This document shows positions 1 to 8,159 of a DNA stretch of 14,410 bases, in pieces. The stretch comes from Glaciecola sp. UBA1851 (GTDB lineage Bacteria > Pseudomonadota > Gammaproteobacteria > Enterobacterales > Alteromonadaceae), in the NCBI GenBank assembly GCA_002338515.1, contig DDIL01000126.1, positions 222 through 14,631 of the forward strand. Reading direction: 5' to 3'. The notes under the pieces were generated by a model. It saw only the letters and a program-made list of their open reading frames with translations, searched no databases and was not told the origin of the DNA. Made by a program: the position numbers and the translations under genes. Every line of letters begins with the position of its first letter. Position 1 is the stretch's first letter.

Positions 1-861
1 CTTTCAGTATTGAAAACTGCCCTTTATAGCGGCGAAGGGTTTATTAAAGTTACTGGGGAAGTAGGTACGGGCAAAACATTAATATGCCGGAAATTATTAA
101 ATGAATTACCAGATAATTTTGTTGCTGCATATTTACCTAATCCTTACTTGTCGCCAAGTGAATTGAGACATTCAGTTGCAACTGAGTTAGAAGTTGAGCT
201 ACCAAACGGGAGTGATCAGCAAGCGTTCACTCAAGCTATTCAAACTAAGTTAATCGAGTTTCGACAAAGCGGTAAAGCGGTTGTACTCATTATTGATGAA
301 GCGCAAGCCTTGCCTGATGAGAGTATTGAGGCGCTGCGTTTAATGACTAATTTAGAAACCGAAACTACTAAGCTTATGCAAGTTGTATTATTTGGGCAAC
401 CTGAATTAGATGCAAAGATAGCCCGACCTGAGCTTAGGCAGTTAAGACAACGCATTACTTTTGATTATCAACTCATTCAAATGACATCTGATCAAATCTA
501 TCAGTATATTAACCATCGTATGCAAGCGGCAGGATACACGCGTTCTGAATCTTTGTTCAGTAAAGGTCTTTGCAGAAAGTTGTTGCAAGCATCTAATGGT
601 ACGCCAAGACTCGTTAATATCATTTGTCATAAAGCATTAATGCTCGCATATGGAGAAGGGAAGTCTACTATAACTGCGAAGCACATCAAACTCGCTGTAA
701 CAGATACTGCCGCCGCGAGTCCTATGAAATCATTTGCTTGGTTAAATTGGGCCATTCCTGCAGTATCTTGTTTAATAATTTTATCGACGATTTTTATTCA
801 CAGTGACATTACACCAGACTATCAAGCGCTATTAGGCTTTGTGAGCGAGTGGCGTCAATGA
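1..861 (+). CDS. mshM: MSHA biogenesis AAA+ ATPase MshM (5' end cut by window)
   Basis: This is an ExeA/GspA-type AAA+ ATPase of the MSHA pilus secretion machine. The frame is open to the first base and residues before the TTG at 10 still read in frame, so the true start lies upstream. Compared with the family, roughly the first 40 residues are missing. Counting from the TTG at 10, a Walker A motif GEVGTGKT is at residues 16-23 and a Walker B ending IIDEA has Asp96-Glu97. A C-terminal hydrophobic helix at about residues 243-262 suggests a single-pass inner-membrane protein with a cytoplasmic ATPase and a short periplasmic tail. In the ExeA family this arrangement helps assemble the outer-membrane secretin with energy from ATP; that role is inferred here. 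The stop overlaps the mshN start (ATGA, 858-861). The TTG at 10 is not a credible start because family sequence continues upstream of it. Confidence 0.93.
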   Translation, partial: LSVLKTALYSGEGFIKVTGEVGTGKTLICRKLLNELPDNFVAAYLPNPYLSPSELRHSVATELEVELPNGSDQQAFTQAIQTKLIEFRQSGKAVVLIIDEAQALPDESIEALRLMTNLETETTKLMQVVLFGQPELDAKIARPELRQLRQRITFDYQLIQMTSDQIYQYINHRMQAAGYTRSESLFSKGLCRKLLQASNGTPRLVNIICHKALMLAYGEGKSTITAKHIKLAVTDTAAASPMKSFAWLNWAIPAVSCLIILSTIFIHSDITPDYQALLGFVSEWRQ

Positions 862-2087
862 GTGTCGTTAATAAAATGCTTCGAGATTTAGAATCTCGTA
901 AGCATCAGCAAGAAATTGGGGCGAATTACGTACCTGAAAAAAACTATAAGCCAATCATTTTGGTTGGCATAGCATTACTTGTACCCCTCTCTTTAGCTGC
1001 AACTTACACCATGAATGTGGTGATGAATCAAGAAGAAAAAGAAATACAGCAAGACGATGTTGAATCTAAGAAAAAGCTACAACCAGGTGATCGCTATGCT
1101 TTGTCAAATGAGTCGAAAGAGCAAGAGCCAATTAGGCAAGTACAGCAACTAAAATCGCTGTCGCCCATTAAAAACATAAAACTAGATTTAAACGAAAGCA
1201 CGGATATAAAATTAAATGCTTATGCCGCTGCACAGCTACCTGCTGGAGTGAAAGAAAAAGAAAGAAGCCTTATTGGTCCGCCAAAAAATCAATTAGTGAA
1301 ATCTAATCTTGACAATAATACTGATAAGCGAGTTCAACATCAGCCTTCAACCATTGCATCAGTTAGCATTGAAAAGCCGTTAAAAAATATAGAGCGCAAC
1401 GAAGTTTCTATTAATGATGAAGTAGCAAAACCTATCGCCAAAGAAGACGAATTGGCCGCATTGTCGATACAACAACCCTCATCATTTACTGTCAAACCTA
1501 GCAAAGGTGGTAAGCAGCAGCTTTCAAATTTACGTGCTGAAGCGCATATTGCATCCAATCAGGGTGATGATCGGAAAGTAATTGAAAGTTTGCAACACAT
1601 TCTTGTGATTTCACCAAGCGATCAGCGTACTCGTAAACAACTCGCCGCCTTGTTGTTTTCAAAAGCCAAATTAGATGAAGCGGCGGCAGTTTTAGAAACA
1701 GGAATTTCTATCGCTCCTGCAGAATCAAGTTTACGGCTTATGTTAGCAAGAACTTATTTTAAAGCAGGGGATAAAGCAAGAGCGTTCAATGTGCTAAGCG
1801 AGCACCCCTATAAGCAGTTAGCTACTGATGAATTGTTGAGCTTCAGAGCGGGATTAGCTGAGAAATTAGGTAACTATCCTGATGCTGAAATAGATTATCA
1901 GTTACTTGTAAAAAGAAACCCATCAGAAGCAAAATGGTGGTTAGGATTAGGTGTTGCCCAAGACAAACAGAAGTTAGCCGCACAAGCAATCAATTCTTAT
2001 CAACAAGCTAAAGCGCTTAATCAGCTTCCGCAGCAAGTAGATAGTTTTGTATCTAAACGCATTCAACTTTTAGCGAGAGAGTCCTAA
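858..2087 (+). CDS. mshN: MSHA biogenesis protein MshN (TPR protein)
   Basis: MshN is a membrane-anchored tetratricopeptide-repeat protein of the MSHA pilus assembly apparatus. I chose the ATG at 858, giving 409 residues beginning MSVVNKMLRDLESRK, the family's typical N-terminus. A GTG at 849 would add only three residues. A short cytoplasmic head is followed by one transmembrane helix at about residues 32-51. Next comes a long Lys/Glu/Gln-rich linker, probably disordered, to about residue 220, and then a C-terminal stack of TPR-like helical pairs (about 225-400). TPR arrays mediate protein-protein contacts; by analogy with other type IV pilus TPR proteins it probably works with MshM and the secretin MshL. 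It overlaps mshM by 4 nt and its TAA overlaps the mshE ATG at 2087 (TAATG), so translation is probably coupled. Confidence 0.92.
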   Translation: MSVVNKMLRDLESRKHQQEIGANYVPEKNYKPIILVGIALLVPLSLAATYTMNVVMNQEEKEIQQDDVESKKKLQPGDRYALSNESKEQEPIRQVQQLKSLSPIKNIKLDLNESTDIKLNAYAAAQLPAGVKEKERSLIGPPKNQLVKSNLDNNTDKRVQHQPSTIASVSIEKPLKNIERNEVSINDEVAKPIAKEDELAALSIQQPSSFTVKPSKGGKQQLSNLRAEAHIASNQGDDRKVIESLQHILVISPSDQRTRKQLAALLFSKAKLDEAAAVLETGISIAPAESSLRLMLARTYFKAGDKARAFNVLSEHPYKQLATDELLSFRAGLAEKLGNYPDAEIDYQLLVKRNPSEAKWWLGLGVAQDKQKLAAQAINSYQQAKALNQLPQQVDSFVSKRIQLLARES

Positions 2088-3997
2088 TGGTAGAAAGGAT
2101 AAAAGTTCGTCTAGGTGACTTACTGGTTCAAAATAATCTAATTAATGAAACCCAGTTGCAAAGCGCATTATCAGAACAGCGCAAAACCGGGCGGAAATTA
2201 GGTGCTACCTTAGTATCGATGGGACTTGTTGAAGAAACGCAGCTACTGGAACTTTTATCTCAGCACTTAAAAGTGCCGCTAATTAATTTATCCGATTTCA
2301 AGGTAAATGCTAATGCAGTTCGAATGCTGCCAGAAATTCAGGCAAGGCGTTACAGAGCATTAGTCCTTGAAGATAAGGGTGACTATTTCCTTGTTGGCAT
2401 GAGTGATCCGGCTGATATCAATGCTGTGGATGATTTAAGCGTTAAGTTGCCTAAACCGATTGAAGTAGCCGTAGTTAGTGAAAAACAATTGTTTGAAGCC
2501 TATGAAAACTTCTATCGAAAAACCGAAGAAATTGCATCATTTGCGCAAGAACTCGCAGATGAATATGAAGATGAAAGTGAATTTCAGCTTTCTAGCGGGT
2601 TAAGTGATGATCAAGATAACGTTGTGGCTAAGTTGCTACAATCTATTCTTGAAGACGCGGTGATGGCGAAAGCTTCAGATATTCATATTGAGCCTGATGA
2701 AAATAAACTTCGAATAAGAATGCGAGTTGATGGCATATTGCAGGAAAACGTGATTGATGAAGCCAACATAGCTTCTGCTTTAGTGCTAAGACTCAAGCTA
2801 ATGTCAGGATTAGATATTTCTGAAAAACGACTACCACAAGATGGTCGGGCGCAAGTTGTTATTAAGCAACACAAAATTGATATTCGTGTATCAACTATGC
2901 CAGTGCAAATGGGCGAATCTGTTGTTCTCAGATTACTTGACCAATCAGAAGGGATTCTGGGTTTAGAGCAAACGGGTATGCCAGACGATATTATGAAGAC
3001 ATTTCGTAGTTTACTGCATCGTCCGCATGGCATGATATTGGTAACTGGGCCAACAGGTTCAGGTAAAACCACTACCTTATATGGTGCACTAAACGAGCTA
3101 AACAAAGCTGAAACGAAAATTATCACCGTTGAAGATCCTGTGGAATATCGCCTGCCTAGAATTAATCAGGTACAGGTAAATACTAAAATTGATCTCACTT
3201 TTTCATCGGTATTGAGAACCACACTTAGACAAGATCCTGATATTCTCATGGTGGGCGAAATGCGTGACCATGAAACAGTTGAAATAGGGCTTAGAGGCGC
3301 GCTTACTGGGCATTTAGTATTGTCCACATTGCATACAAATGACGCAATAAGTAGCGCTATTCGTTTATTAGATATGGGCGCGCCAGGATATTTAGTCGCG
3401 AGTTCATTAAAAGCGATAATTGCTCAGCGTTTGGTGCGTAAAATTTGTGACAATTGTATTGATGATCATCAGCCAACAGATGAACATAAAATTTGGTTGT
3501 CTCAATTAGATGCGAATTTGACCGATCATTCCTTTAAGCAAGGTAAAGGTTGTCAGCGATGCAACTATACAGGCTATAAAGGCCGTATTGGTGTGTTTGA
3601 GCTCTTGCAAATGAACGAAGCCATGATGACCGCGCTTAAGAATAATGATACTGCTGCTTTTACTGATGCCGCAAAAACCTCAAAGAACTACAGAACACTA
3701 GCAGAAGCAGCGCTCGACTATGCCAAGTTAGGTGTAACATCGTTAGACGAAGTGTTACGTTTAGTGGAAATGGTACAAGAGATCCCTGAAGTGAAAAAAT
3801 CAACTGATAGTGGGTCTGACAAATCAGATAAATCAGAAACAGGTAATCAAAAACAAGTTGCAACCAAACCGAAGCCAAGGGAGAGGTTGAGAGTACAAAA
3901 CAACATTATTCAGCGTGCGACATCTTTAAATGAAGAACAGTCTAAATCAAAACCTAAAAGCGGTAATTCTGGTTTGAGTTTAGAGGATATTGACTAG
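2087..3997 (+). CDS. mshE: MSHA pilus assembly ATPase MshE with c-di-GMP-binding MshEN domain
   Basis: MshE is the GspE/PilB-family hexameric motor ATPase that drives MSHA pilus extension from the cytoplasmic face. The N-terminal MshEN domain carries two c-di-GMP-binding motifs at residues 8-31 (RLGDLL...Q31) and 37-60, separated by the usual 5-residue spacer. The core has Walker A GPTGSGKT at 321-328 and a GspE-type Walker B around residues 383-394, with Glu391 in GEMRD. A zinc-binding tetracysteine is at Cys454/Cys457 and Cys489/Cys492. At 636 residues it is longer than I expect for the family (about 570-580). The surplus is a Ser/Lys/Asn-rich tail from about residue 565. The start ATG overlaps the mshN stop and the TAG stop overlaps the mshG GTG start. 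Control by c-di-GMP is known for Vibrio cholerae MshE and inferred here. Confidence 0.97.
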   Translation: MVERIKVRLGDLLVQNNLINETQLQSALSEQRKTGRKLGATLVSMGLVEETQLLELLSQHLKVPLINLSDFKVNANAVRMLPEIQARRYRALVLEDKGDYFLVGMSDPADINAVDDLSVKLPKPIEVAVVSEKQLFEAYENFYRKTEEIASFAQELADEYEDESEFQLSSGLSDDQDNVVAKLLQSILEDAVMAKASDIHIEPDENKLRIRMRVDGILQENVIDEANIASALVLRLKLMSGLDISEKRLPQDGRAQVVIKQHKIDIRVSTMPVQMGESVVLRLLDQSEGILGLEQTGMPDDIMKTFRSLLHRPHGMILVTGPTGSGKTTTLYGALNELNKAETKIITVEDPVEYRLPRINQVQVNTKIDLTFSSVLRTTLRQDPDILMVGEMRDHETVEIGLRGALTGHLVLSTLHTNDAISSAIRLLDMGAPGYLVASSLKAIIAQRLVRKICDNCIDDHQPTDEHKIWLSQLDANLTDHSFKQGKGCQRCNYTGYKGRIGVFELLQMNEAMMTALKNNDTAAFTDAAKTSKNYRTLAEAALDYAKLGVTSLDEVLRLVEMVQEIPEVKKSTDSGSDKSDKSETGNQKQVATKPKPRERLRVQNNIIQRATSLNEEQSKSKPKSGNSGLSLEDID

Positions 3998-5226
3998 TGC
4001 CTGCCTTTCAATATAGAGGTCGAGCGACGGATGGTCAGGTCACGCAGGGGTCAATTGATGCAATTGATGAATCGGCTGCTGCAAAGCTATTGATGGGTAG
4101 AAGTATTATTCCTATACAAATAGAAGTCGTTAAAAGTGAAGCGGCAACAGATAAAAAAGTAGACAAAGAAAAAAGTGTAAATTTTCTAACACCTCATGTT
4201 TCGCTTGATGATCTCATTGTATTTGCAAGGCAAATGTATAGTTTAACTAAAGCGGGGATTCCTATAATTCGCGCAGTAAGAGGGTTATCTAATACGCGTT
4301 CTTTACGTTTAAAGATGGCTCTACTAGATGTAGTGGCAAGCCTAGAAAAAGGGCGAACGTTTTCTTCATCATTAGCGTCTCATCCAAAAATATTTAATCA
4401 ACTATTTGTCAGTGTTGTGCATGTGGGTGAAAACACGGGCCAGCTAGACGCATCCTTTCTACAACTTTCCGATTACTTAGAAAGAGAACAAGCTACTCGA
4501 CAACAAATTAAAGCGGCAACACGTTACCCGATATTCGTGATTGCAGCCATCGCTATTGCTTTGGTGGTGATGAATATCTTTGTAATTCCTGTATTCGCCG
4601 GGATGTTTGAAAAGTTCGGTGCTGATTTACCATTAATGACAAAGATCTTACTTAACATGTCACATTTCTTTTTAAATCAATGGTATTTGCTTGTTGGGTT
4701 TATTTTGTTATTCGTTGTGATAACTAAACAATATATTAATACCCAAGCAGGGCGAATAAAGTGGGATCATTTAAAAATAAGGTTGCCAATTATAGGTTCG
4801 ATAATTGAAAGAAGTCTGCTAGCTAGATTTTCCAGAAGTTTTTCTATGATGTTAAAAGCGGGCGTGCCTCTTACTACTGCTTTATCGTTAGTATCGGAAG
4901 CTGTAAATAATGCATTCATGGCTGACGCCATATTAAATATGCGAAGGCGTATTGAAAAAGGTGAAAGCTTAACGCGAGTCGCTTATGCGAGTGATTTATT
5001 TACGCCGCTAGTTCTGCAAATGATTAACGTTGGCGAAGAAACCGGTCGAGTTGACGAGTTATTAAGCGAAGTCTCTGACTTTTATGAAAGAGAAGTAGAT
5101 TACGAGCTCTCCAGTTTAACGTCCAAAATTGAACCTATATTAATCTCAATTGTAGCAGGTATGGTGTTAGTTCTGGCGCTAGGCATATTTACTCCGATGT
5201 GGGACATGATGGGTGTAGTTAATTAG
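3997..5226 (+). CDS. mshG: MSHA pilus inner-membrane platform protein MshG
   Basis: This is a PilC/GspF-family polytopic inner-membrane protein that forms the platform on which MshE acts. Translation probably begins at a GTG at 3997 that overlaps the mshE TAG (TAGTG). The resulting N-terminus, MPAFQYRGRATDGQ, matches the family. Two T2SSF cytoplasmic helical domains are visible, beginning near residues 72 and 272, each opening with an LxARFxRxF or FARQMYSLT-like stretch. Each is followed by the conserved GEETG/GENTG segment (VHVGENTGQL and INVGEETGRV). Transmembrane helices lie at about 176-200, 229-245 and 378-400. The length of 409 residues is normal. There is a 3-nt gap to mshF. Confidence 0.96.
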   Translation: MPAFQYRGRATDGQVTQGSIDAIDESAAAKLLMGRSIIPIQIEVVKSEAATDKKVDKEKSVNFLTPHVSLDDLIVFARQMYSLTKAGIPIIRAVRGLSNTRSLRLKMALLDVVASLEKGRTFSSSLASHPKIFNQLFVSVVHVGENTGQLDASFLQLSDYLEREQATRQQIKAATRYPIFVIAAIAIALVVMNIFVIPVFAGMFEKFGADLPLMTKILLNMSHFFLNQWYLLVGFILLFVVITKQYINTQAGRIKWDHLKIRLPIIGSIIERSLLARFSRSFSMMLKAGVPLTTALSLVSEAVNNAFMADAILNMRRRIEKGESLTRVAYASDLFTPLVLQMINVGEETGRVDELLSEVSDFYEREVDYELSSLTSKIEPILISIVAGMVLVLALGIFTPMWDMMGVVN

Positions 5227-5229
5227 ATT

Positions 5230-5784
5230 ATGTGGTCACAGCGCTTATTCCATTTAATGTGCGCTTTGGGCGTTATCATCATAATAATGGCATTAATGAT
5301 GCAGGCGTTAACTCAGAAAGAGCAAGAATGGGATGATGTGAGTTCATTAGGACTATCTTCAAAGATGAACAGTACCTTGCAGCAAATTTATTGGCAGTGG
5401 CAAAACGAAGGCAGACCAGGTTCTATATTGTATAGCAGAGGCAAACCTAACTCCTTGTTGTCTAGCAATAGTGACAAAATTTCGACAGTAAAGCTTTATT
5501 TAAGCGCAAACGGTGTACTAGAAATTGACAAAGATATAGAAGGTTGTAAGCAGCTGCTTGAATTATTTATAGGCGATAAATATCCAATTAGCCGTTTGCA
5601 GATAGAAGTAGATATTTTAAATGATGTTGAGTTACCGGAAACACGCAGAGAGTTAAATAATTTAAAGATCAACGCTATAAGTGACGATAAAGTAACCAGT
5701 AGTACTTTAAATTTATGCAAGTTTGAATATGCCGATAGAGTCTATTTTTATGAAATAGATTCTGGCGAACTAACTATTTATTAG
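5230..5784 (+). CDS. mshF: MshF-like MSHA biogenesis protein
   Basis: This 184-residue bitopic membrane protein sits exactly where mshF lies in Vibrio and Shewanella, between mshG and mshB. The identification rests mainly on position and topology, because MshF is poorly conserved and I see no diagnostic motif. The N-terminus MWSQRLFHLMCALG leads into one hydrophobic helix (about residues 9-27). It is followed by a Gln/Trp-rich stretch and a predicted extracytoplasmic alpha/beta domain with Cys106 and Cys162 or nearby cysteines that could pair. It lacks the prepilin G-F-T-L-x-E motif, so it is not a pilin. There is no good ribosome-binding site; with only 3 nt after the mshG stop it is probably translated by coupling. 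Its biochemical role is unknown. Confidence 0.72.
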   Translation: MWSQRLFHLMCALGVIIIIMALMMQALTQKEQEWDDVSSLGLSSKMNSTLQQIYWQWQNEGRPGSILYSRGKPNSLLSSNSDKISTVKLYLSANGVLEIDKDIEGCKQLLELFIGDKYPISRLQIEVDILNDVELPETRRELNNLKINAISDDKVTSSTLNLCKFEYADRVYFYEIDSGELTIY

Positions 5785-5785
5785 C

Positions 5786-5790
5786 AGGAG
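5786..5790 (+). promoter_or_regulatory. Strong Shine-Dalgarno site of mshB
   Basis: AGGAG lies 6 nt upstream of the ATG at 5797, immediately after the mshF stop. It fixes the mshB start and, with the mshA site, is among the best ribosome-binding sites in the locus. Confidence 0.8.
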
Positions 5791-5796
5791 ACACAT

Positions 5797-6429
5797 ATGC
5801 AAGTTGTGCATAAACGCCAACAATGCTCAAAAAAATCATTGGGAAATCAGTCTGGTTTTACATTGATAGAATTAGTCATTGTTGTAGTCATTCTTGGTTT
5901 ACTTGCCGCAACCGCCATTCCTCGATTTTTAGATGTAACCGATGATGCTGAAGATGCGACGGTAGAAGGGGTAGCTGGTGGTTTTGCTACTGGTGTTGGG
6001 CTAGTTAGAGCGCAGTGGGAAATTGATGCACGACCAGAATCTAACGAGTCACCAAACAACACGACGGTAAATATTGAAGGTATTTTAATTGGTGTGGATG
6101 GGGATACAGGCTATCCAACAGGACGAATTAGCAATGATTCTAGTACCGAAGACATTGCTATTAGTAATGAAGATTGCGCGAGTATTTTTGGTCTAATTAT
6201 GCAAAGTGCACCTTCTATCACAACTATTTGGAATCCAGTTGATTCTGATGATTTCAGATATTTTACTAATGTTAACCAAGGCGGTGGTGCTGGTGGTAAT
6301 GATGTTTGTCAATATTATTTAATGCAAACAGTAAAGAATCAGGTTTCAGAGCCGTTAACAGTGAACATAGGCAATGGGTTCGTGTACGACCCACGTATTG
6401 GCCAAGTACAAGTATTCAGTAATAACTAA
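5797..6429 (+). CDS. mshB: MSHA pilin-like protein MshB
   Basis: This is a type IV pilin-like protein of 210 residues. A long basic leader of 20 residues ends in Gly20, with predicted PilD cleavage before Phe21. The mature N-terminus reads FTLIELVIVVVILGLLAATAI, with Glu at mature position 5, the residue that docks subunits. The globular domain has two cysteines (Cys127 and Cys171) that may form a disulfide and a Gly-rich segment (GGGAGG). It precedes mshA, the canonical position of mshB, a minor pilin thought to belong to the pilus initiation complex. The leader contains a run of seven A at 5829-5835. The start is supported by AGGAG 6 nt upstream. Confidence 0.9.
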   Translation: MQVVHKRQQCSKKSLGNQSGFTLIELVIVVVILGLLAATAIPRFLDVTDDAEDATVEGVAGGFATGVGLVRAQWEIDARPESNESPNNTTVNIEGILIGVDGDTGYPTGRISNDSSTEDIAISNEDCASIFGLIMQSAPSITTIWNPVDSDDFRYFTNVNQGGGAGGNDVCQYYLMQTVKNQVSEPLTVNIGNGFVYDPRIGQVQVFSNN

Positions 6430-6437
6430 CGCTTTTC

Positions 6438-6442
6438 AGGAG
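6438..6442 (+). promoter_or_regulatory. Strong Shine-Dalgarno site of mshA
   Basis: AGGAG lies 6 nt before the ATG at 6449. It shows that mshA starts there and not at the in-frame ATG at 6374 inside mshB, and it fits high expression of the major pilin. Confidence 0.85.
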
Positions 6443-6448
6443 CAAATT

Positions 6449-6946
6449 ATGAAGCAACAAAAAGGTTTTACCTTAATCGAACTTATCATTGTCATTGTAA
6501 TTTTGGGGATATTAGCGGTTACTGCCGCCCCACGATTTATTGACATTCAATCAGACGCACGCAAAGAAACGCTTCAAGGCGTGAAAGCAGCATTCCAAGG
6601 TGCCGCGCAGTTAGTTTATGCAAAAGCTGCGATTAAAGGCGTCCAAAAAAGTGATGACAGCGACGTGTTAGTAAATGGCGCGACTGTAGACACAGTTTAT
6701 GGATATCCGGATGCAGATTCGCTTACTTCAGCGGCTGAAATCCAAAAGTTTGTGGACATTGAGCTAGGTTCAGACTCAGAACTAACTATCGAAGACACAG
6801 CAAGCGATGGTAAAATTGCAATTCGATTTACCAACATCGCAACAACTACTGTAAGCAGTGTGGTGTCAGGGTGTTTTATTGAATATACCAACGCAGCTTC
6901 AGCCGGTGCATCTCCGACTATTTCTGTTAACGATGCGAGTTGTTAA
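6449..6946 (+). CDS. mshA: MSHA major pilin subunit MshA
   Basis: This is the major structural pilin of the MSHA pilus, a type IVa-like pilin of 165 residues. The short leader MKQQKG is cleaved before Phe7, and the mature N-terminus FTLIELIIVIVILGILAV has Glu5. The helix continues into the family signature VTAAPRFIDIQSDARKETLQG. Two cysteines, Cys142 and the final residue Cys165, would form the C-terminal D-region disulfide loop of type IV pilins. The subunit is polymerised by MshE/MshG at the inner membrane and serves in surface attachment and biofilm formation. I chose the ATG at 6449 because of its ribosome-binding site and because upstream in-frame residues (from 6374) overlap the end of mshB and would put an untypical leader on the protein. 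Confidence 0.95.
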   Translation: MKQQKGFTLIELIIVIVILGILAVTAAPRFIDIQSDARKETLQGVKAAFQGAAQLVYAKAAIKGVQKSDDSDVLVNGATVDTVYGYPDADSLTSAAEIQKFVDIELGSDSELTIEDTASDGKIAIRFTNIATTTVSSVVSGCFIEYTNAASAGASPTISVNDASC

Positions 6947-6994
6947 ATAAGAGCGAAGTTTAAAGCCCATTAGGGTCAAGGTAAAGTCTTAAAA

Positions 6995-7558
6995 ATGGGA
7001 AAAATATATTTAAAACATTATGCTTCCCGCCAAGCTCAACAAGGTTTTTCTCTTGTTGAGCTTGTTGTCGTTATTGTCCTCCTCGCTACCCTCAGCATTA
7101 CCGTTGCGCCTAAGTTTTTAGACAGCCAAGGTTTTAGTGAATATAGCCTTCAAAAGCGTATGATCACCGCATTACGTAATATTCAGTTAAAAGCAATGCA
7201 CGATACACGAGCTGATTTCTGCCACAGAATGGTATTCGTAACCAATGCTTCTTTGGGCGCTGAGTTTGGTCCATCTACCGATTCATATTTGAATGGTGAG
7301 CAAGCGACGTCTTGCGGAACAAGCGTTGATCTTCAATCTTCTGATTACCTTAGAAGCGAAACAAATGAACTGTTTGACCTAGGAATTGGCTTTTCAGCCT
7401 TCGACAATGTCACGATAACAAACTTTATTGAATTCGATAGTTTGGGTCGACCAATATCGAGTGTTGAAAGATGCTCACAAGGATGCGTAATAAATTTTAT
7501 TGGTGAGAGCACCGTCAGTATTTGTATTGAATCTGAAGGGTACATCTATGCTTGTTAA
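6995..7558 (+). CDS. mshC: MSHA minor pilin MshC
   Basis: This is a type IV minor pilin of 187 residues. The leader runs to Gly17, cleavage is before Phe18, and the mature start is FSLVELVVVIVLLATLSITV with Glu5. Family hallmarks after the helix include a run like EYSLQKRMITALRNIQLKAM, a FDSLGRP segment, and the C-terminal ESTVSICIESEGYIYAC ending in a Cys. Several cysteines suggest disulfides in the pilin head. The ribosome-binding site is weak (AAGG about 13 nt upstream). A 48-nt gap separates it from mshA, and I see no convincing terminator or attenuator hairpin there. It overlaps mshD by 11 nt. Confidence 0.92.
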   Translation: MGKIYLKHYASRQAQQGFSLVELVVVIVLLATLSITVAPKFLDSQGFSEYSLQKRMITALRNIQLKAMHDTRADFCHRMVFVTNASLGAEFGPSTDSYLNGEQATSCGTSVDLQSSDYLRSETNELFDLGIGFSAFDNVTITNFIEFDSLGRPISSVERCSQGCVINFIGESTVSICIESEGYIYAC

Positions 7559-8159
7559 ATCCGCTTATTCAATTAGAAAACGTAAGTACTCACAAGGCTT
7601 TACTCTAGTTGAGTTAGTGATAGGTATTACACTTATTTCAGTAGTGTTAGTCACCTTAGTGTCATTCGTTGCACCTTTAAATCAAAGAAGCGTTGATCCT
7701 TTATGGCAAGTACGTTCGGTGACCTTAGCACAATCGCTTTTTAGTGAAATGTCGTCAAAGGCATTCGATGAAAACTCTATTACATCAAATGGCAGAAAAG
7801 CGTGCAATCACAATATTGACTGCACACAAGCTAGCGCACTAGGGAGCGATGCAAGCGAAAGTAGGCGAACATATGATGATATTGATGACTATCACAACCT
7901 TGTGCTTACGGGCGCGCAAATAAGTAATTCTGGTGAAGAAACATTAACGCAAGATGTAATCGATTTATTCTTAGGTTTTAGTGCACAAATTAATGTGTTC
8001 TATGATGATAATCAAGATGGCATTAATGACGCTGATACAGACAACGACGGTACCATTGATGTTGCAGGTTATATTGGTAACCAAAAGCTAATAAGAATTA
8101 CGGTATTTACGCCTGATGAGCAGCCTATTGTTTTTGCTACCTACAGAGCAAACTTTTAA
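7548..8159 (+). CDS. mshD: MSHA minor pilin MshD
   Basis: This is a type IV minor pilin (GspI/PilV-like) of 203 residues. The ATG at 7548 is preceded by GAAGGG and overlaps the mshC end by 11 nt. Upstream in-frame TTG/GTG codons near 7500 lie inside mshC and would spoil the leader. The basic leader ends at Gly17, and the mature protein starts FTLVELVIGITLISVVLVTL with Glu5. The family's LWQVRSVTLAQSLFSEM follows. Near the C-terminus, residues 153-171 form an Asp/Asn-rich run of the DxNxDG...DxDxDG type that resembles a calcium-binding loop. The TAA stop overlaps the mshO ATG. Confidence 0.9.
   Translation: MLVKSAYSIRKRKYSQGFTLVELVIGITLISVVLVTLVSFVAPLNQRSVDPLWQVRSVTLAQSLFSEMSSKAFDENSITSNGRKACNHNIDCTQASALGSDASESRRTYDDIDDYHNLVLTGAQISNSGEETLTQDVIDLFLGFSAQINVFYDDNQDGINDADTDNDGTIDVAGYIGNQKLIRITVFTPDEQPIVFATYRANF

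Noticed and set aside
849..857. GTG at 849 as mshN start
   Set aside because: Adds three residues before the family-typical MSVVNKML start; the ATG at 858 in the ATGA overlap is better.
2683..3126. 147-codon minus-strand open frame inside mshE
   Set aside because: It lies opposite the conserved ATPase core of mshE, has no family resemblance and no ribosome-binding site; it is a shadow of the real gene.
6374..6448. ATG at 6374 as mshA start
   Set aside because: It is inside mshB and gives an atypical 31-residue leader; AGGAG and a 6-residue leader support 6449.
6947..6994. Attenuator hairpin between mshA and mshC
   Set aside because: Only a 3-bp CCC/GGG pairing around ATTA is visible, too weak to call.
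7500..7547. TTG at 7500 as mshD start
   Set aside because: Inside mshC and lacks a suitable site; ATG at 7548 gives a normal basic prepilin leader.
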